This document shows, piece after piece, positions 44,272 through 53,633 of a stretch of DNA of 64,000 nt. How positions within the stretch are numbered: the stretch's first letter is position 1; every line of letters begins with the position of its first letter. The position numbers and the translations under genes are program-made. This DNA comes from Deltaproteobacteria bacterium (GTDB taxonomy: Bacteria > Myxococcota_A > Polyangia > Haliangiales > Haliangiaceae). Location: positions 51,016 to 115,015 of the forward strand of contig JANXOM010000174.1 of the NCBI GenBank assembly GCA_025353585.1, written 5' to 3'. The notes under the pieces were generated by a model. The model saw only the letters and a list, made by a program, of their open reading frames with translations, had not been told where the DNA came from and did not search any database.

Positions 44272-45207
44272 TCAGGACATGAGCAAATAAACGAGCGCGG
44301 ACGAGGCGGCGGCGGCCACCACCAGGGCCAGGTAGAAGACCAGCGCGGACTTCGGCGCCGGGCGTGTGCGCAACGTGGGCTCGGACCGCGCGGGAGCGAG
44401 CGCGGCCAGCGCGGCCGGCGCGACCGGCGCGGCCGGCGGCGTGATGTTCGGCCGGTCCTCGATCACGCTGAACCCGCTCGACGGGAACAGGTCCGCGATC
44501 GGCAGCGACGTCGACGCGGACGGCTCCGCGCGCAGGTGTCGCTCCGCCGGATCCGTGTAGCGCATCACCACGTTCGCGATCGCGATCCGCGCGCCGTCGC
44601 GGAGCACCACGCCGCCCTCCCCGACCGCCACGCCATCGACGCGCGTCCCGTTCTTCGAGCCGCGGTCGAGCACGCGCACGCCGTCCCAGCCGCGCCGCAC
44701 CTCGACGTGCGCGCGGGACAGGTCGCCGTCGAAGATGACCCAGGTCGCCTCGTCACCGCGGCCGATCACCAGCGACGACTCGGGCGGCGCCAGCATCCGC
44801 TTCGCGCCCACGACCGGGCCGCGCTCGATCTCGAGGACGGGCGCCCCGCCGTCCCCCAGCAGGTTGCGCACGAGCTCGCGCGCGAGGCTCTCCGTGCGCA
44901 CGGCCGGGGCCGCGACCGCACCGGCCGGCGCCGGCGCCACGCGCACGCGGACGCCGCCGATCACGAGCTCCACGCCCGCGCCGATCTCGCCGCAGGCCCC
45001 GCTCGGGCCGCCCCCATCGAGCGCATGAAGCGCGCGCCACTGGCCGTGCTCGATCCGCACGTGCTCCGGCCTGGCGGTGCTCGCCGGCAGGCGGATCCGC
45101 GCGGTGACCGCGCTGCCGATCACCACGACCGCGTCGTCGACGTCGATCGCGGGCGCCGGATCACCCGCGCCGCCTGCCCCTTCGCCGCTGACCTCGAACC
45201 GCAGCAT
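44272..45207 (-). CDS. FHA-domain protein with C-terminal tail anchor
   Basis: 311 residues. A poorly conserved FHA-like domain (about residues 20-95) is followed by a canonical FHA domain (about 140-215) with SLVIGRGDEATWVIFDGDLSRAHVEV and DRGSKNGTRVDG, containing the GR, SRxH and N-G residues that bind phosphothreonine. A Pro/Ala linker leads to a C-terminal hydrophobic helix (ALVFYLALVVAAAASSALVYLLMS), so it is probably tail-anchored with the FHA domains in the cytoplasm. Likely partner of a Ser/Thr kinase such as that at 50433-51557, but nothing proves which. Confidence 0.82.
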   Translation of the reverse strand: MLRFEVSGEGAGGAGDPAPAIDVDDAVVVIGSAVTARIRLPASTARPEHVRIEHGQWRALHALDGGGPSGACGEIGAGVELVIGGVRVRVAPAPAGAVAAPAVRTESLARELVRNLLGDGGAPVLEIERGPVVGAKRMLAPPESSLVIGRGDEATWVIFDGDLSRAHVEVRRGWDGVRVLDRGSKNGTRVDGVAVGEGGVVLRDGARIAIANVVMRYTDPAERHLRAEPSASTSLPIADLFPSSGFSVIEDRPNITPPAAPVAPAALAALAPARSEPTLRTRPAPKSALVFYLALVVAAAASSALVYLLMS

Positions 45208-45226
45208 CGTGTCCGTGCCGCGCAGC

Positions 45227-45895
45227 CTACCGCGTGTGCGCTCGCGTCTCCTCGGCTTTGTACTGGTAGTACCGCTCGAGCACCATCTTGAGATATTGCC
45301 GCGTGTACGCGTACGGCGGCACCGTGTAGCCGTACTTAGCGAGCGAGCCGAGCCCCGCGTGATAGCCGGCGATCGTGAGCACGAGGTCGCCGTCGACGTG
45401 GTTCGCGAGCCAGCGCAAGAGCCGCGTGCCCGTCATGATGTTCGTGCGCGGGTCGAACACGTCCCCGACGGTGCCCATGTCCTCCTGCACCGCCGGATGC
45501 ACCTGCATCAGACCCTTGCAATCCATCGACGACACCACGTGCGGGTCGAAGTCGCTCTCGACCTTGATCACGGCGCGGATGAGCGGCACCGGGATCTTGT
45601 AGAGCTCCGACGCCTCCGCGATGTACGCGTCGTAGCGGTGGAACCGCTCGGGCGACGTGTCCGTCGAGCCGACCTTGTCGCAGCGCTCGCAGTTGCCACG
45701 CTTGGCCGCCGCCTTCGAGCCGGCCTCGGGCGGGCTGTCGAGCACCTTCTTCCACTTACCCGCGCCGCCGCCGCTCGGCCGCACGTTCGTGAAGTGCTGC
45801 ACACCATCGGCGTCCGTCCACGAGTACACGTCCGCCCGCGCGCCGGGCGCGGTCGCGAGGAGCAGAGCCAGGACCAACGCGCGTCGCAACGCCAC
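45227..45895 (-). CDS. Lytic transglycosylase (SLT domain) with DUF4124-like N-terminus
   Basis: 222 residues. Signal peptide (LRRALVLALLLATAPGARA), then a short DUF4124-type segment (DVYSWTDADGVQHFTN) and an SLT lytic transglycosylase domain: IRAVIKVESDFDP holds the catalytic Glu, SMDCKGLMQVHP the next conserved block, and IAGYHAGLGSLAKYG the family AYNAG-type motif. It cleaves peptidoglycan glycan strands. GTG 45895 is used here, but the -10-like TAGGCT touches that GTG; a TTG two codons in (45889) would be 6 nt from it and still give a full signal peptide. Confidence 0.88.
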   Translation of the reverse strand: MALRRALVLALLLATAPGARADVYSWTDADGVQHFTNVRPSGGGAGKWKKVLDSPPEAGSKAAAKRGNCERCDKVGSTDTSPERFHRYDAYIAEASELYKIPVPLIRAVIKVESDFDPHVVSSMDCKGLMQVHPAVQEDMGTVGDVFDPRTNIMTGTRLLRWLANHVDGDLVLTIAGYHAGLGSLAKYGYTVPPYAYTRQYLKMVLERYYQYKAEETRAHTR

Positions 45896-45944
45896 AGCCT
45901 ACCGTGCCGCCCCCCGCCACGCAAAAGGCGTATCGTTCGAGGCC

Positions 45945-47540
45945 ATGGCCGAGCCTCTGGAGACCGACTACCTCGTCATCGGCTCCGGCATCGCCGGGCT
46001 CAACTTCGCGCTGCTCGCCGCCGAGCACGGCCGCGTCGTCGTCGTGACGAAGAAGCTCGCGAGCGACACGAACACGAACTGGGCGCAAGGCGGCGTCGCG
46101 GCCGTCCTCGCGAGGGACGACAGCTTCGAGCAGCACGTCCAGGACACGCTGACCGCCGGCGATGGCCTGTGCGACCGCGAGGTCGTGGAGCTGTGCGTGA
46201 GGCAGGGCCCGGCGAGCGTCGAGCGCCTCTTGCAGCTCGGCGTCCGCCTCGATCGGGACGCCACCGGCGCGCTCGATCTCGGCCGCGAGGGCGCGCACAC
46301 GCACCACCGCGTCGTGCACTGGGAGGACGTCACCGGCCGGGAGATCCAGCGCGCGCTCGTCGCGGCCGTGCGCACGCACGCGAACATCACCGTCCTCGAA
46401 GAGCACCTCGCGATCGACCTCCTCTCCAGCGCACACTACGGCAAGGACGCGGGCTGCTTCGGCGCGTTCGTGCTCGACCGCACGAGCGGCCAGGTCAAGA
46501 CGATCACGGCGCGCGCGACCGTCCTGGCATCGGGGGGCACGGGCAAGGTGTTCGTGTACACGTCGAACCCGGACGTCGCGACGGGCGACGGCGTGGCGAT
46601 GGCGTACCGCATCGGCGCGGCGTGCGGCGATCTCGAGTTCGTCCAGTTCCACCCGACGGTGCTCTATCACCCGCAGGCGCGAAACTTCCTGATCTCCGAG
46701 GCGCTCCGCGGCGAGGGCGGCGTGCTGCGGCTCGTCACCGGCGAGACGTTCATGGAGAACTATCACCCGATGAAGTCGCTCGCGTCGCGCGACATCGTCG
46801 CCCGCGCCATCGACAACGAGCTCAAGAAGTCGGGCGCCGACTGCGTGCTGCTGGACATGACGCACCTCGATCCGGACTTCGTGCGCGGCCGCTTCCCGAA
46901 CATCTACGAGAGCTGCTTGAAGCTCGGCATCGACATGACGAAGGTCGGGATCCCGGTGGTCCCCGCCGCGCACTACATGTGCGGCGGCGTGCAGACCGAC
47001 ACGCACGGCGCGACCACGATCCCCGGCCTCTACGCGATCGGTGAGGTCGCGTTCACCGGGCTCCACGGCGCGAACCGGCTCGCGTCGAACTCGCTGCTCG
47101 AGGGCATGGTGTACTCCGAGCGCGCGGCGGCGGCCGTCCGCGGCGAGAGCGCACGCCGCCCCGCGCGGATGCAGGCGTGGTCCGCCGGCGACGCGACGGA
47201 CTCGAACGACGCGATCGTGGTGTCGCTCAACTGGGACGAGATCCGGCGCTTCATGTGGGCGTACGTCTCGATCGTACGCACCGACAAGCGGCTCGAGCGG
47301 GCGCGTCATCGCATCGAGAACGTCCGCGACGAGATCCGCCAGTACTACCTCGACTTCAACGTGACGAGCGATCTCATCGAGCTGCGGAACGTGGCCCTCG
47401 TGGCGGAGCTCGTGATCCGCAGCGCCATGCAGCGCAAGGAGTCGCGCGGGCTCCACTACACGCTCGACTACCTGAACAAGCAACCCGAGGCGCGGCACTC
47501 GCGCATCTCGCTGGCGAGCGGCGGCCCGCGCGGGAAGTAG
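45945..47540 (+). CDS. nadB: L-aspartate oxidase
   Basis: 531 residues, FAD-dependent oxidase making iminoaspartate for de novo NAD synthesis. FAD motif DYLVIGSGIAGLNFALLAAEHG opens the chain; NWAQGGVAAVL, REGAHTHHRVVHWEDVTGREIQRAL, EFVQFHPTVLYHP and AAHYMCGGVQTDTHGATTIPGLYAIGE and FTGLHGANRLASNSLLE are the family blocks, with the C-terminal helical domain complete. Start 45945 is the only one giving the standard opening, and TATCGT lies 7 nt upstream. nadA and nadC are not in the window. Confidence 0.95.
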   Translation: MAEPLETDYLVIGSGIAGLNFALLAAEHGRVVVVTKKLASDTNTNWAQGGVAAVLARDDSFEQHVQDTLTAGDGLCDREVVELCVRQGPASVERLLQLGVRLDRDATGALDLGREGAHTHHRVVHWEDVTGREIQRALVAAVRTHANITVLEEHLAIDLLSSAHYGKDAGCFGAFVLDRTSGQVKTITARATVLASGGTGKVFVYTSNPDVATGDGVAMAYRIGAACGDLEFVQFHPTVLYHPQARNFLISEALRGEGGVLRLVTGETFMENYHPMKSLASRDIVARAIDNELKKSGADCVLLDMTHLDPDFVRGRFPNIYESCLKLGIDMTKVGIPVVPAAHYMCGGVQTDTHGATTIPGLYAIGEVAFTGLHGANRLASNSLLEGMVYSERAAAAVRGESARRPARMQAWSAGDATDSNDAIVVSLNWDEIRRFMWAYVSIVRTDKRLERARHRIENVRDEIRQYYLDFNVTSDLIELRNVALVAELVIRSAMQRKESRGLHYTLDYLNKQPEARHSRISLASGGPRGK

Positions 47541-47709
47541 GCCAGGCGCGCCACACCACGTGAACAGCCGTTGACGCTGCGCGAGCCTCCCTGGCGGTTC
47601 CGACGCGGTCGCGGGCACTTGCAGCACCCACCCGGGCTGGCATCCGCCTCGCAATACCGTCCATCACTCGCGCTGCTGGACTTTGACGGACGGCCAAGCG
47701 GCGCGGGTG
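47541..47709. other. Unassigned intergenic stretch between nadB and its likely terminator
   Basis: 169 bp with no open frame continuing nadB and no tRNA cloverleaf that I can fold. A TTGACG hexamer lies near 47573. Because a strong terminator hairpin follows only at 47710, this stretch is either a long nadB 3' UTR or a short non-coding transcript. No sequence family recognised. Confidence 0.3.
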
Positions 47710-47748
47710 AGCCACCGAGGCAATGATGCTTCGGTGGCTTTGTATTTT
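47710..47748 (+). terminator. Rho-independent terminator
   Basis: AGCCACCGA (47710-47718) pairs perfectly with TCGGTGGCT (47731-47739) across a 12-nt loop, followed by TTGTATTTT. It is the clearest intrinsic terminator in the window. It ends transcription coming from nadB, or from a small RNA within 47541-47709, just before the promoter of the next lipoprotein gene. Confidence 0.82.
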
Positions 47749-47775
47749 CGGGGTGCGGCGCGCTACCGTTGACGC

Positions 47776-48492
47776 GTGCCCCCCCGCGCTCTCCCGCTCG
47801 CGCTCGCGCTGATCCTCGCAGCGTGTCACGGCGGGACCGGGCCGCAGGCGCCCGCCGCCGACGGCGTCAAGGCGTACATGGCCGCGCTCGAGAGCAACGA
47901 TCCGAGCGACGCGTACGCGCTGATGTCGGCGGACGCGCGCAAGCGGATCAGCCCCGCCGAGTTCGCGCTGCAGTGGAAGCAGAGCGAGAAGGAGCGCGCG
48001 TGGCAGGCGCAGATGCTCGCGCAGAGCGTCAAGGGCAACCCCAACGTCGGCGAGCGCGCCGTGGTCAGCTTCAGCGACGGCAAGCTCGTCGAGCTCGAGC
48101 GCGACGGCGACACGTGGCGCCTCGAGTCCGACCGCGTGGGCCGCTCGCGCGCGAAGGAGCCGCGCGACGCGATCCGCATCTTCGCCGACGCCGTCGCCAA
48201 CCGCGACGTGGCCGCGCTCCTCGGCTCGCTCACGCAGCGCCGCCGCGACGGGCTCACGAAGCAGATCGAGGGCTTCATCGGCGGCCTCGGGCGGCGCATC
48301 AACGATCGCCTGGACCAGTGGTCGGATCGCGCGGAGCTGCGCTGGGACGAGGCCGGGCTGCGCTATCGCATCGTGCTCCGCAAGGAAGACGACGAGTGGC
48401 GCGTCGACGACATCGTGATCCGGCCGTCGCCGAAGGACGAAGAGCCGACGGAGAAGGCCCCTGTCGACGGCGTGATCCCGCAGGACTACTGA
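47776..48492 (+). CDS. Lipoprotein of unknown function
   Basis: 238 residues from a GTG. Signal with lipobox LILAAC, then a helical domain (GVKAYMAALESNDPSDAYALMSADARKRISPAEFALQW) typical of NTF2-like or DUF4878-type lipoproteins that follow a VYALLS/ARKR pattern, followed by a second similar module (DAIRIFADAVANRDVAALLGSLTQRRRDGL) and a strand pair ending WRVDDIVIRP. Probably two NTF2-like domains. TACCGT lies 6 nt before the GTG. Confidence 0.72.
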   Translation: MPPRALPLALALILAACHGGTGPQAPAADGVKAYMAALESNDPSDAYALMSADARKRISPAEFALQWKQSEKERAWQAQMLAQSVKGNPNVGERAVVSFSDGKLVELERDGDTWRLESDRVGRSRAKEPRDAIRIFADAVANRDVAALLGSLTQRRRDGLTKQIEGFIGGLGRRINDRLDQWSDRAELRWDEAGLRYRIVLRKEDDEWRVDDIVIRPSPKDEEPTEKAPVDGVIPQDY

Positions 48493-48668
48493 CCACGCAC
48501 TCTCCTCCGGCTCGGCCGGCGACAGCGGTTCCCGCCGAAGGGCCGCGGCGGACCGTCCGTCGCGTGTCGGAGACCGCCCGCCGGATGTCGAGGGTTCACC
48601 AGCCCGGCCCGGCCGGGCGCCGTGCGGATGCGTGGGGAGGCGGCGCGCAGGTTGCTTGTGCATCGCGC

Positions 48669-49940
48669 ATGCGCTCAGTGCTCCTCGCTGCCGCGGCGGC
48701 CCTGCTCTCGGCGGGGGGGTGCGCCGCCTCCCAGGTCACGCCGACGTTCGCGATGTACTCGGCGCACCGGCAGGCGTTGCTCGTGCAGCTCACGGACGAC
48801 AAGGGCGACACCGAGGAGTGCGAGTCGTTCTGGAACCTGTTCCGGAAGAGCTCGAGCCAGGTCTGCGCGACGGAACATCACCGGTCCAACAGCTGGGTGA
48901 CGGTCGGCGACGACCACCGCGTGGCGGCGTTCCCCGCGGACGGCGCGGTCGACGACTCGGCCGCTGGGCACGAGTGTATCGTCGACGGTGAGGAGGTGCG
49001 GTGCGATGATCAACGCATCACGGCCGACGAGGATCGCGTCGTGGTCGAGTCCGGGCGCCGCATCGAGGCCTGCGAGCGCGCGCTGCGGGTCGCGGGCGGC
49101 TATGCCTGCATCGCGGGTGGCGTGACCGCGCCGGGTCAGTTCTACTTTCGGCCCGACGACGGCGTTGTCATGTCGCTACCGGCCGAGGTGCTCGCGGTCG
49201 CGGTCGATGGCAGGTCTGCGACGGTCGTTCATCACGACGCGTACGGCGCGCGTGTGGTCAGCGTGGCGTTCGACGATGCAGATCTGAGGATCCTCCGCGA
49301 GCGCGAGCTCGCGGTCGACACCAGCGACCTCGCTCCGTCGCGCGAGCCGTTCTACGACGTGACGCCGAGCGGGAGCCACGTGATGCTCCGTCGGGCCCAC
49401 GGCTGCGATGTCGTCGAGGTCGAGACCGGGCGGTTCGCGCACGAGGCGAGCTGCGGTCAGTTCGTCGGCGACATCGCGTACGTCATCCCCGGGGCCGGGG
49501 CAGAGCTGGTGATGCTCGCCACCCACGCGCGCACCGCGCTCGGGAACGTCGTCTCGTTTCACGGCGTGGACGCGACCGCGATCCTCGGGCGCGACGCGAA
49601 TCGCGTCGTCGTCATCCGCCGCGCGGACGCCGCGATCGCCGCCGCCACGGTCGGAGCGGTCGCCGATCGGATCGTGGTCAGCGATCGAACGATCGCCGCC
49701 ATCGGAGTGACGGCGGACCGTCCGAGCCGGGTCGCGCTGATCGATCGCGCGTCGATGACCGCCCGGGTCGTGGAGGTCTCCTCGAGCGTGCGGTCCGTGC
49801 TCGGGATCGCCGCGCGACCGGGAGGGGATATCGTGTGGCTCGGCGTCCTCGACGGCGACAAGAAGCTCCCGCCGACCGTGCTGGCACTCTCGGCGGACGG
49901 TCAGCAGCAGGAGACCGTGCGGGTCGGGACCGCGCGCTGA
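48669..49940 (+). CDS. Secreted cysteine-rich lipoprotein, possible beta-propeller
   Basis: 423 residues from ATG 48669. Signal with lipobox SAGGC; about ten cysteines in the first 270 residues point to disulphides. The chain is made of repeated short strands separated by Asp/Gly turns (VLAVAVDGRSATVVHHDAYGARVVSVAFDDADLRIL; NRVVVIRRADAAIAAATVGAVADRIVV), as in a WD40-like or NHL-like propeller, but no family motif is firm. Function unknown. The 176 bp upstream contain nothing I can name. Confidence 0.65.
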   Translation: MRSVLLAAAAALLSAGGCAASQVTPTFAMYSAHRQALLVQLTDDKGDTEECESFWNLFRKSSSQVCATEHHRSNSWVTVGDDHRVAAFPADGAVDDSAAGHECIVDGEEVRCDDQRITADEDRVVVESGRRIEACERALRVAGGYACIAGGVTAPGQFYFRPDDGVVMSLPAEVLAVAVDGRSATVVHHDAYGARVVSVAFDDADLRILRERELAVDTSDLAPSREPFYDVTPSGSHVMLRRAHGCDVVEVETGRFAHEASCGQFVGDIAYVIPGAGAELVMLATHARTALGNVVSFHGVDATAILGRDANRVVVIRRADAAIAAATVGAVADRIVVSDRTIAAIGVTADRPSRVALIDRASMTARVVEVSSSVRSVLGIAARPGGDIVWLGVLDGDKKLPPTVLALSADGQQQETVRVGTAR

Positions 49941-49949
49941 GCGCGCCGC

Positions 49950-50414
49950 TCAGTTCAGCGCGACGATCGCGGCGTTGAGCGCGGTCGCGAAGCCGACCCA
50001 GAGCAAGAGCGGGATCTGCAGCGCCGCCGCGACGCCCGACACGCGCCGGTACGCGAGCACCATCGCGAGCACGGCGAGCCACACGAGCGCGATCACGGCG
50101 AGCCCGGCGCGAAACCACTCGGCGCCGAAGAACACCGGCGTCCACGCCATATTGACGAGCAGCTGCACGGCGAACACGGCCAGCGCCGTCCGCCGCGCCG
50201 GGCTCGCGGGCGCGCGCCAGACGAGCCACGCGCCGATGCCCATCAGCGTGTAGAGCGTGCCCCACGCGATCGGGAACGCGAGCGGCGGCGGCGCCCACGC
50301 CGGCAGCGCGAGCTGGCCGTAGAGGGACATGTGCCCGCCGAGCGAGCTGAGGAAGCCCGCGCCATTGCAGAGGAGGATGAAGCCGATCAGCGCCACGGGT
50401 GCACTGTTGCACAC
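49950..50414 (-). CDS. tspO: TspO/MBR-family tryptophan-rich sensory protein
   Basis: 154 residues, five membrane helices and no signal peptide, the standard TspO layout. Conserved parts include the Trp/Pro-rich loop LPAWAPPPLAFPIAWGTLYTLMGIGAWLVW, VNMAWTPVFFG in helix 3 and VGFATALNAAIVALN in helix 5. TspO proteins bind porphyrins and steroids and modulate tetrapyrrole handling or stress responses. It is convergent with the lipoprotein gene to its left and may be co-transcribed with the kinase gene 18 bp upstream. Confidence 0.9.
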   Translation of the reverse strand: MCNSAPVALIGFILLCNGAGFLSSLGGHMSLYGQLALPAWAPPPLAFPIAWGTLYTLMGIGAWLVWRAPASPARRTALAVFAVQLLVNMAWTPVFFGAEWFRAGLAVIALVWLAVLAMVLAYRRVSGVAAALQIPLLLWVGFATALNAAIVALN

Positions 50415-50432
50415 GGCGCGCCCGGCGCACGC

Positions 50433-51557
50433 TCAGCCGCGCTTGCGGCCGAAGCCGAAGAACGTCGGGAGCCGGTGGCGCAGGCCGCGCTTCTCGGGCG
50501 CGACGTCGGGGCGCAGCTGCGCGACCTTCTGCGTCTCCGACGGCGTCAGGTCCACGATCGGCGTCAGCCCCGAGGCCTCGCCCGGCCGCGGCCCGATGCC
50601 CATCGCCTCGCGCGCCTCGGCGACCGAGCGCGCCAGCACGGTATGGAGGTCCTTGCGGAGCTGGACCTTCTTGAGCGTCGTGCCGATCTGCCGCGCCATC
50701 TCGCGCGTCGACGGGAACCGCTGGTCCGGCTGCGCCGACAGCGCGCGCGCGATGATCTGCGCGAACGGCGCGGGCACGTCGGGGCGCGTCGGCTTGAGCG
50801 GCGGCACCACGCAGTCGCGCAGGCGCGTGTACGTCTCGTAGTCGGTCGTGCCGTCGAACAGCTTGCGGCCGACGAGCGCCTCCCACAGCACCGAGCCGCA
50901 CGCGAACTGGTCCGACGCGGGGACCGGCCGGCCGCCCGCGACGATCTCCGGCGCGAGGTACGACATCTTGCCCTTCACGATGCCGGGATCCGTCGTCTCC
51001 TGCGCGCGATCGGGGGCGAGCGCGAGGCCGAAGTCGATGAGCTTCACCATGCCGCGCGTCGTGAGGAGGACGTTGTGGGGCGACACGTCGCGATGGACGA
51101 TCGGCATCGGGCGGCCATCGGGGCCCACGCGCTCGTGGGCGGCCGCGAGCCCGCGCAGCACGCCCACGCCGACCGCCGCGACGAGCTCCCAGCGCGCCTG
51201 GCTGCCGCGCGAGCTGTGCCAGCGGATCCAGCTGCCGAGATCGATCCCGTCGATCCACTCGAGGACCATGTAGTAGTTGCCGCGGTCGTGGACGAAGTCG
51301 TGGACCTCGGCGACGTTCGGGGACTGCAGCGTCGACCCGACGCGGGCCTCCTCGACGAACATCGCGACGTACGGCGGCTGCACGGACAGGCTCGCGTGCA
51401 TCTGCTTGACGGCGACGTCGCGGACGAAGCCCGAATCGCCGCGCACCCGGCCGCGCCACACATCCGCCATCCCGCCCTTGCCCGCCACCTCGAGGAGCTC
51501 GTAGCGGCCACCGACGATCTGTCCGGGTCTCGCCTCCTCGGCCATGACCTCGATCAT
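50433..51557 (-). CDS. Soluble Hanks-type serine/threonine protein kinase
   Basis: 374 residues. Kinase subdomains: glycine loop GKGGMADVW, VAVKQM lysine, VEEARVGSTLQSPNV (alpha-C Glu), HRDVSPHNVLL catalytic loop, LIDFGLA (Mg site) and YLAPE. The HRDVSPHN form is the one usual in myxobacteria. A basic C-terminal tail follows (GLRHRLPTFFGFGRKRG), with no membrane helix, so the kinase is cytoplasmic. An in-frame ATG at 51545 (MAEEARPG) is an equally possible start. Confidence 0.92.
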   Translation of the reverse strand: MIEVMAEEARPGQIVGGRYELLEVAGKGGMADVWRGRVRGDSGFVRDVAVKQMHASLSVQPPYVAMFVEEARVGSTLQSPNVAEVHDFVHDRGNYYMVLEWIDGIDLGSWIRWHSSRGSQARWELVAAVGVGVLRGLAAAHERVGPDGRPMPIVHRDVSPHNVLLTTRGMVKLIDFGLALAPDRAQETTDPGIVKGKMSYLAPEIVAGGRPVPASDQFACGSVLWEALVGRKLFDGTTDYETYTRLRDCVVPPLKPTRPDVPAPFAQIIARALSAQPDQRFPSTREMARQIGTTLKKVQLRKDLHTVLARSVAEAREAMGIGPRPGEASGLTPIVDLTPSETQKVAQLRPDVAPEKRGLRHRLPTFFGFGRKRG

Positions 51558-51597
51558 CGCATATCAACGCGGCGAGCGGTGCTACGCTGATCGCCGT

Positions 51598-52317
51598 ATG
51601 GAGACCGCTGCTCGCCTGAGCCAGTTCGTCGACGTGGTGGGCCGCGACGACTTCGCGCTCGACCAGGCGGCGCTGCTGATCGGCGCGTGGGACTACCCGG
51701 AGCGCGACCTGGAGGCGTATCGCGATCAGCTCGGCGCGATCGCCGACTACACGCAGCCGTTCGTGGACGTCGCGACGAGTGGCATCCTGCGCGCGCGCGC
51801 GGTGAGCGACTGCCTCTTCGACCGGCTCGGGTTTCGCGGCAACACCGAGGACTACTACGACCCGCGCAACAGCTTCCTCAGCGACGTGCTCGACCGGAAG
51901 ACGGGGATCCCGATCTCCTTGTCGGTGCTGTACCTCGAGGTCGCGCGGCGCGTCGGGCTCCTCGCGCAGGGCGTGAACTTTCCGGGGCACTTCCTCGTGC
52001 GGGTGGCGATCGAGGACGCGTGGCTGTTCATCGACCCGTACACGCGCGGGCGCACCCTGGCCCCGGCGGACCTCGAGGCGCTCCTGCGCAAGACGACGAC
52101 CCCGAGCGCGGTCCTCGAGCCGAGCGTCATCGCGGCCGCGAGCAAGCGGCAGATCGTGTCGCGCATCCTCGTCAACCTCGCCGGGATCTACGGGCGCAAC
52201 GGCGACCTGCCGCGCTCGCTGGACGTGCTGGAGCGGCTCGCGGTGCTCGAGCCGTCGAACCCGCGGATCGCGCGCGATCTGACGCAGCTGCGCGAGCGCG
52301 TCGACGGCCTGAACTAG
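51598..52317 (+). CDS. SirB1-family (transglutaminase-like/TPR) protein
   Basis: 239 residues. Matches the SirB1 family: LGFRGNTEDYYDPRNSFLSDVLDRKTGIPISLSVLYLEVARRVGL and VNFPGHFLVRV are its conserved core of transglutaminase-like fold, and a C-terminal TPR hairpin (RILVNLAGIYGRNGDLPRSLDVLERLAVLEPSNP) follows. The biochemical role of this family is not settled. ATG chosen at 51598; TACGCT lies 9 nt upstream. Divergent from the kinase gene; the next gene starts 17 bp later. Confidence 0.9.
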   Translation: METAARLSQFVDVVGRDDFALDQAALLIGAWDYPERDLEAYRDQLGAIADYTQPFVDVATSGILRARAVSDCLFDRLGFRGNTEDYYDPRNSFLSDVLDRKTGIPISLSVLYLEVARRVGLLAQGVNFPGHFLVRVAIEDAWLFIDPYTRGRTLAPADLEALLRKTTTPSAVLEPSVIAAASKRQIVSRILVNLAGIYGRNGDLPRSLDVLERLAVLEPSNPRIARDLTQLRERVDGLN

Positions 52318-52334
52318 TACGATCGGCGCGCCAG

Positions 52335-53492
52335 ATGTCGGAACCGTTCTCGCCGGGCTCGGTCACCAAGCAGCTCGACAACTGCACGTACTGCCCAAAG
52401 ATGTGCCGGCACGCGTGCCCGGTGTCCACGGCGAGCGGGCGCGAGACGCACATCCCGCAGGCGAAGATGGATCGCCTGAACCAGATCCGCCTCGGGCGCA
52501 GCCCGTGGACCCAGGAGACGACGGATCCGCTCTGGGCGTGCACCGGGTGCCGCCACTGCACGAGCTACTGCGATCACGACAACGAGCCCGGCATGGTGCT
52601 GTTCGCGGGGCGCGCCGCGGCCGTGGCGAAGGGCATCACGCATCCCGCGCTGACGAACTACAGCGAGCGATTCCGCGCGCGCGAGGAGCGGCTGTCGGCG
52701 CAGCTCAAGGCGGCGTTCCCCGAGAGGCTCGCGACGACAGGCGAGATCGGGTTGTGGCCAGGCTGCGACGCGATCGACAAGGGCACCGCGGACATCGCGG
52801 CCGCGTTCTCGGTGTTCGAGCGCGTCGGGCTCGACGACGTCAAGCTCGTCGACGCGCCGCAGGCGTGCGCCGGGTATCCGCTGCTCGCGGCCGGGCACCG
52901 CGACCTGTTTCGCTGGCACGCCGGGCGGGTGGCGGCGTCGCTGCGCGGGTTCCGCAAGGTGGCGATCAACTGCTCGGCGTGCCTGTACGCGCTGCGCGCG
53001 CAGTACGCGGCCGAGGGCGTGAACGTGCGGCCGGAGATCGTGGCCGTCGCGGATCTGCTCGGGCCGGCGGCGAACAACCTCGCGTGCCCGGTCGGCTCGC
53101 CCGAGGCCGGCGCGCGCCGCAGCGTCTACTATCACGACCCCTGCTACCACGCGCGCTACAACGGCGTGATGGACGCGCCGCGACGGGCGCTCGGCCAGCT
53201 CGTCGAGGTGCGCGAGCTCGCGTGGAACCGCGGCGACACCGAGTGCTGCGGCGGCGGCGGCCTCCTGCCGAAGACGATGCCCATGGTCGCCGACCAGATG
53301 GCCAAGCGGCGCTTGGCCGAGGTCCACGCCACGGGCGGCGGCCTCGTGGTGACGTCCTGCGCGACGTGCGCGTTCATGCTCAAGCGCAACGCGCCCGCCT
53401 CCGTCGAGGTCGCGGACCTGGCGACCGCCATGGCCCAGCTCTCCGGCACCGTCTTCTCCGCGCCCACCGTGGCCGCCACCGACGACGACTGA
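52335..53492 (+). CDS. (Fe-S)-binding heterodisulfide reductase/GlcF-like oxidoreductase subunit
   Basis: 385 residues. Two N-terminal [4Fe-4S] sites ([13 protein letters not shown], then [17 protein letters not shown]) precede two CCG-type domains: INCSACLY in the first, and DPCYHAR, ECCGGGG, TSCATC in the second. This is the layout of the GlcF, LutA and HdrD/GlpC group, which moves electrons from a flavoprotein dehydrogenase to quinone or a thiol. No dehydrogenase partner is adjacent, so its donor is unknown. Likely co-transcribed with the SirB1 gene. Confidence 0.85.
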   Translation: MSEPFSPGSVTKQLDNCTYCPKMCRHACPVSTASGRETHIPQAKMDRLNQIRLGRSPWTQETTDPLWACTGCRHCTSYCDHDNEPGMVLFAGRAAAVAKGITHPALTNYSERFRAREERLSAQLKAAFPERLATTGEIGLWPGCDAIDKGTADIAAAFSVFERVGLDDVKLVDAPQACAGYPLLAAGHRDLFRWHAGRVAASLRGFRKVAINCSACLYALRAQYAAEGVNVRPEIVAVADLLGPAANNLACPVGSPEAGARRSVYYHDPCYHARYNGVMDAPRRALGQLVEVRELAWNRGDTECCGGGGLLPKTMPMVADQMAKRRLAEVHATGGGLVVTSCATCAFMLKRNAPASVEVADLATAMAQLSGTVFSAPTVAATDDD

Positions 53493-53503
53493 CCCCGAAC
53501 GGA

Positions 53504-53588
53504 GGGACGGTGTAACACTTGTCAACCTGCTCATCTCAACAAGCCGTGTAAATTCAATTGTTTGACCGGGGACGGTGTAACACTTGTC
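53504..53588 (+). repeat. REP-like paired repeat, left copy
   Basis: gggacggtgtaacacttgtc occurs at 53504-53523 and again, identical, at 53569-53588, with start-to-start spacing of 65 bp. The 45-bp centre is AT-rich against the surroundings. An inverted, diverged copy of the whole 85-bp unit lies at 54671-54755. It fills the gap between the Fe-S protein gene and the EF-hand lipoprotein gene. Confidence 0.85.
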
Positions 53589-53633
53589 CGCCTGTGCGGA
53601 GACCGTTTCTGACGGCCGCGCGTTGGATCGAGG

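Noticed and set aside
47541..47748. tRNA or riboswitch in the nadB downstream gap
   Set aside because: No cloverleaf and no known aptamer core could be folded by eye; only the terminal hairpin is convincing.
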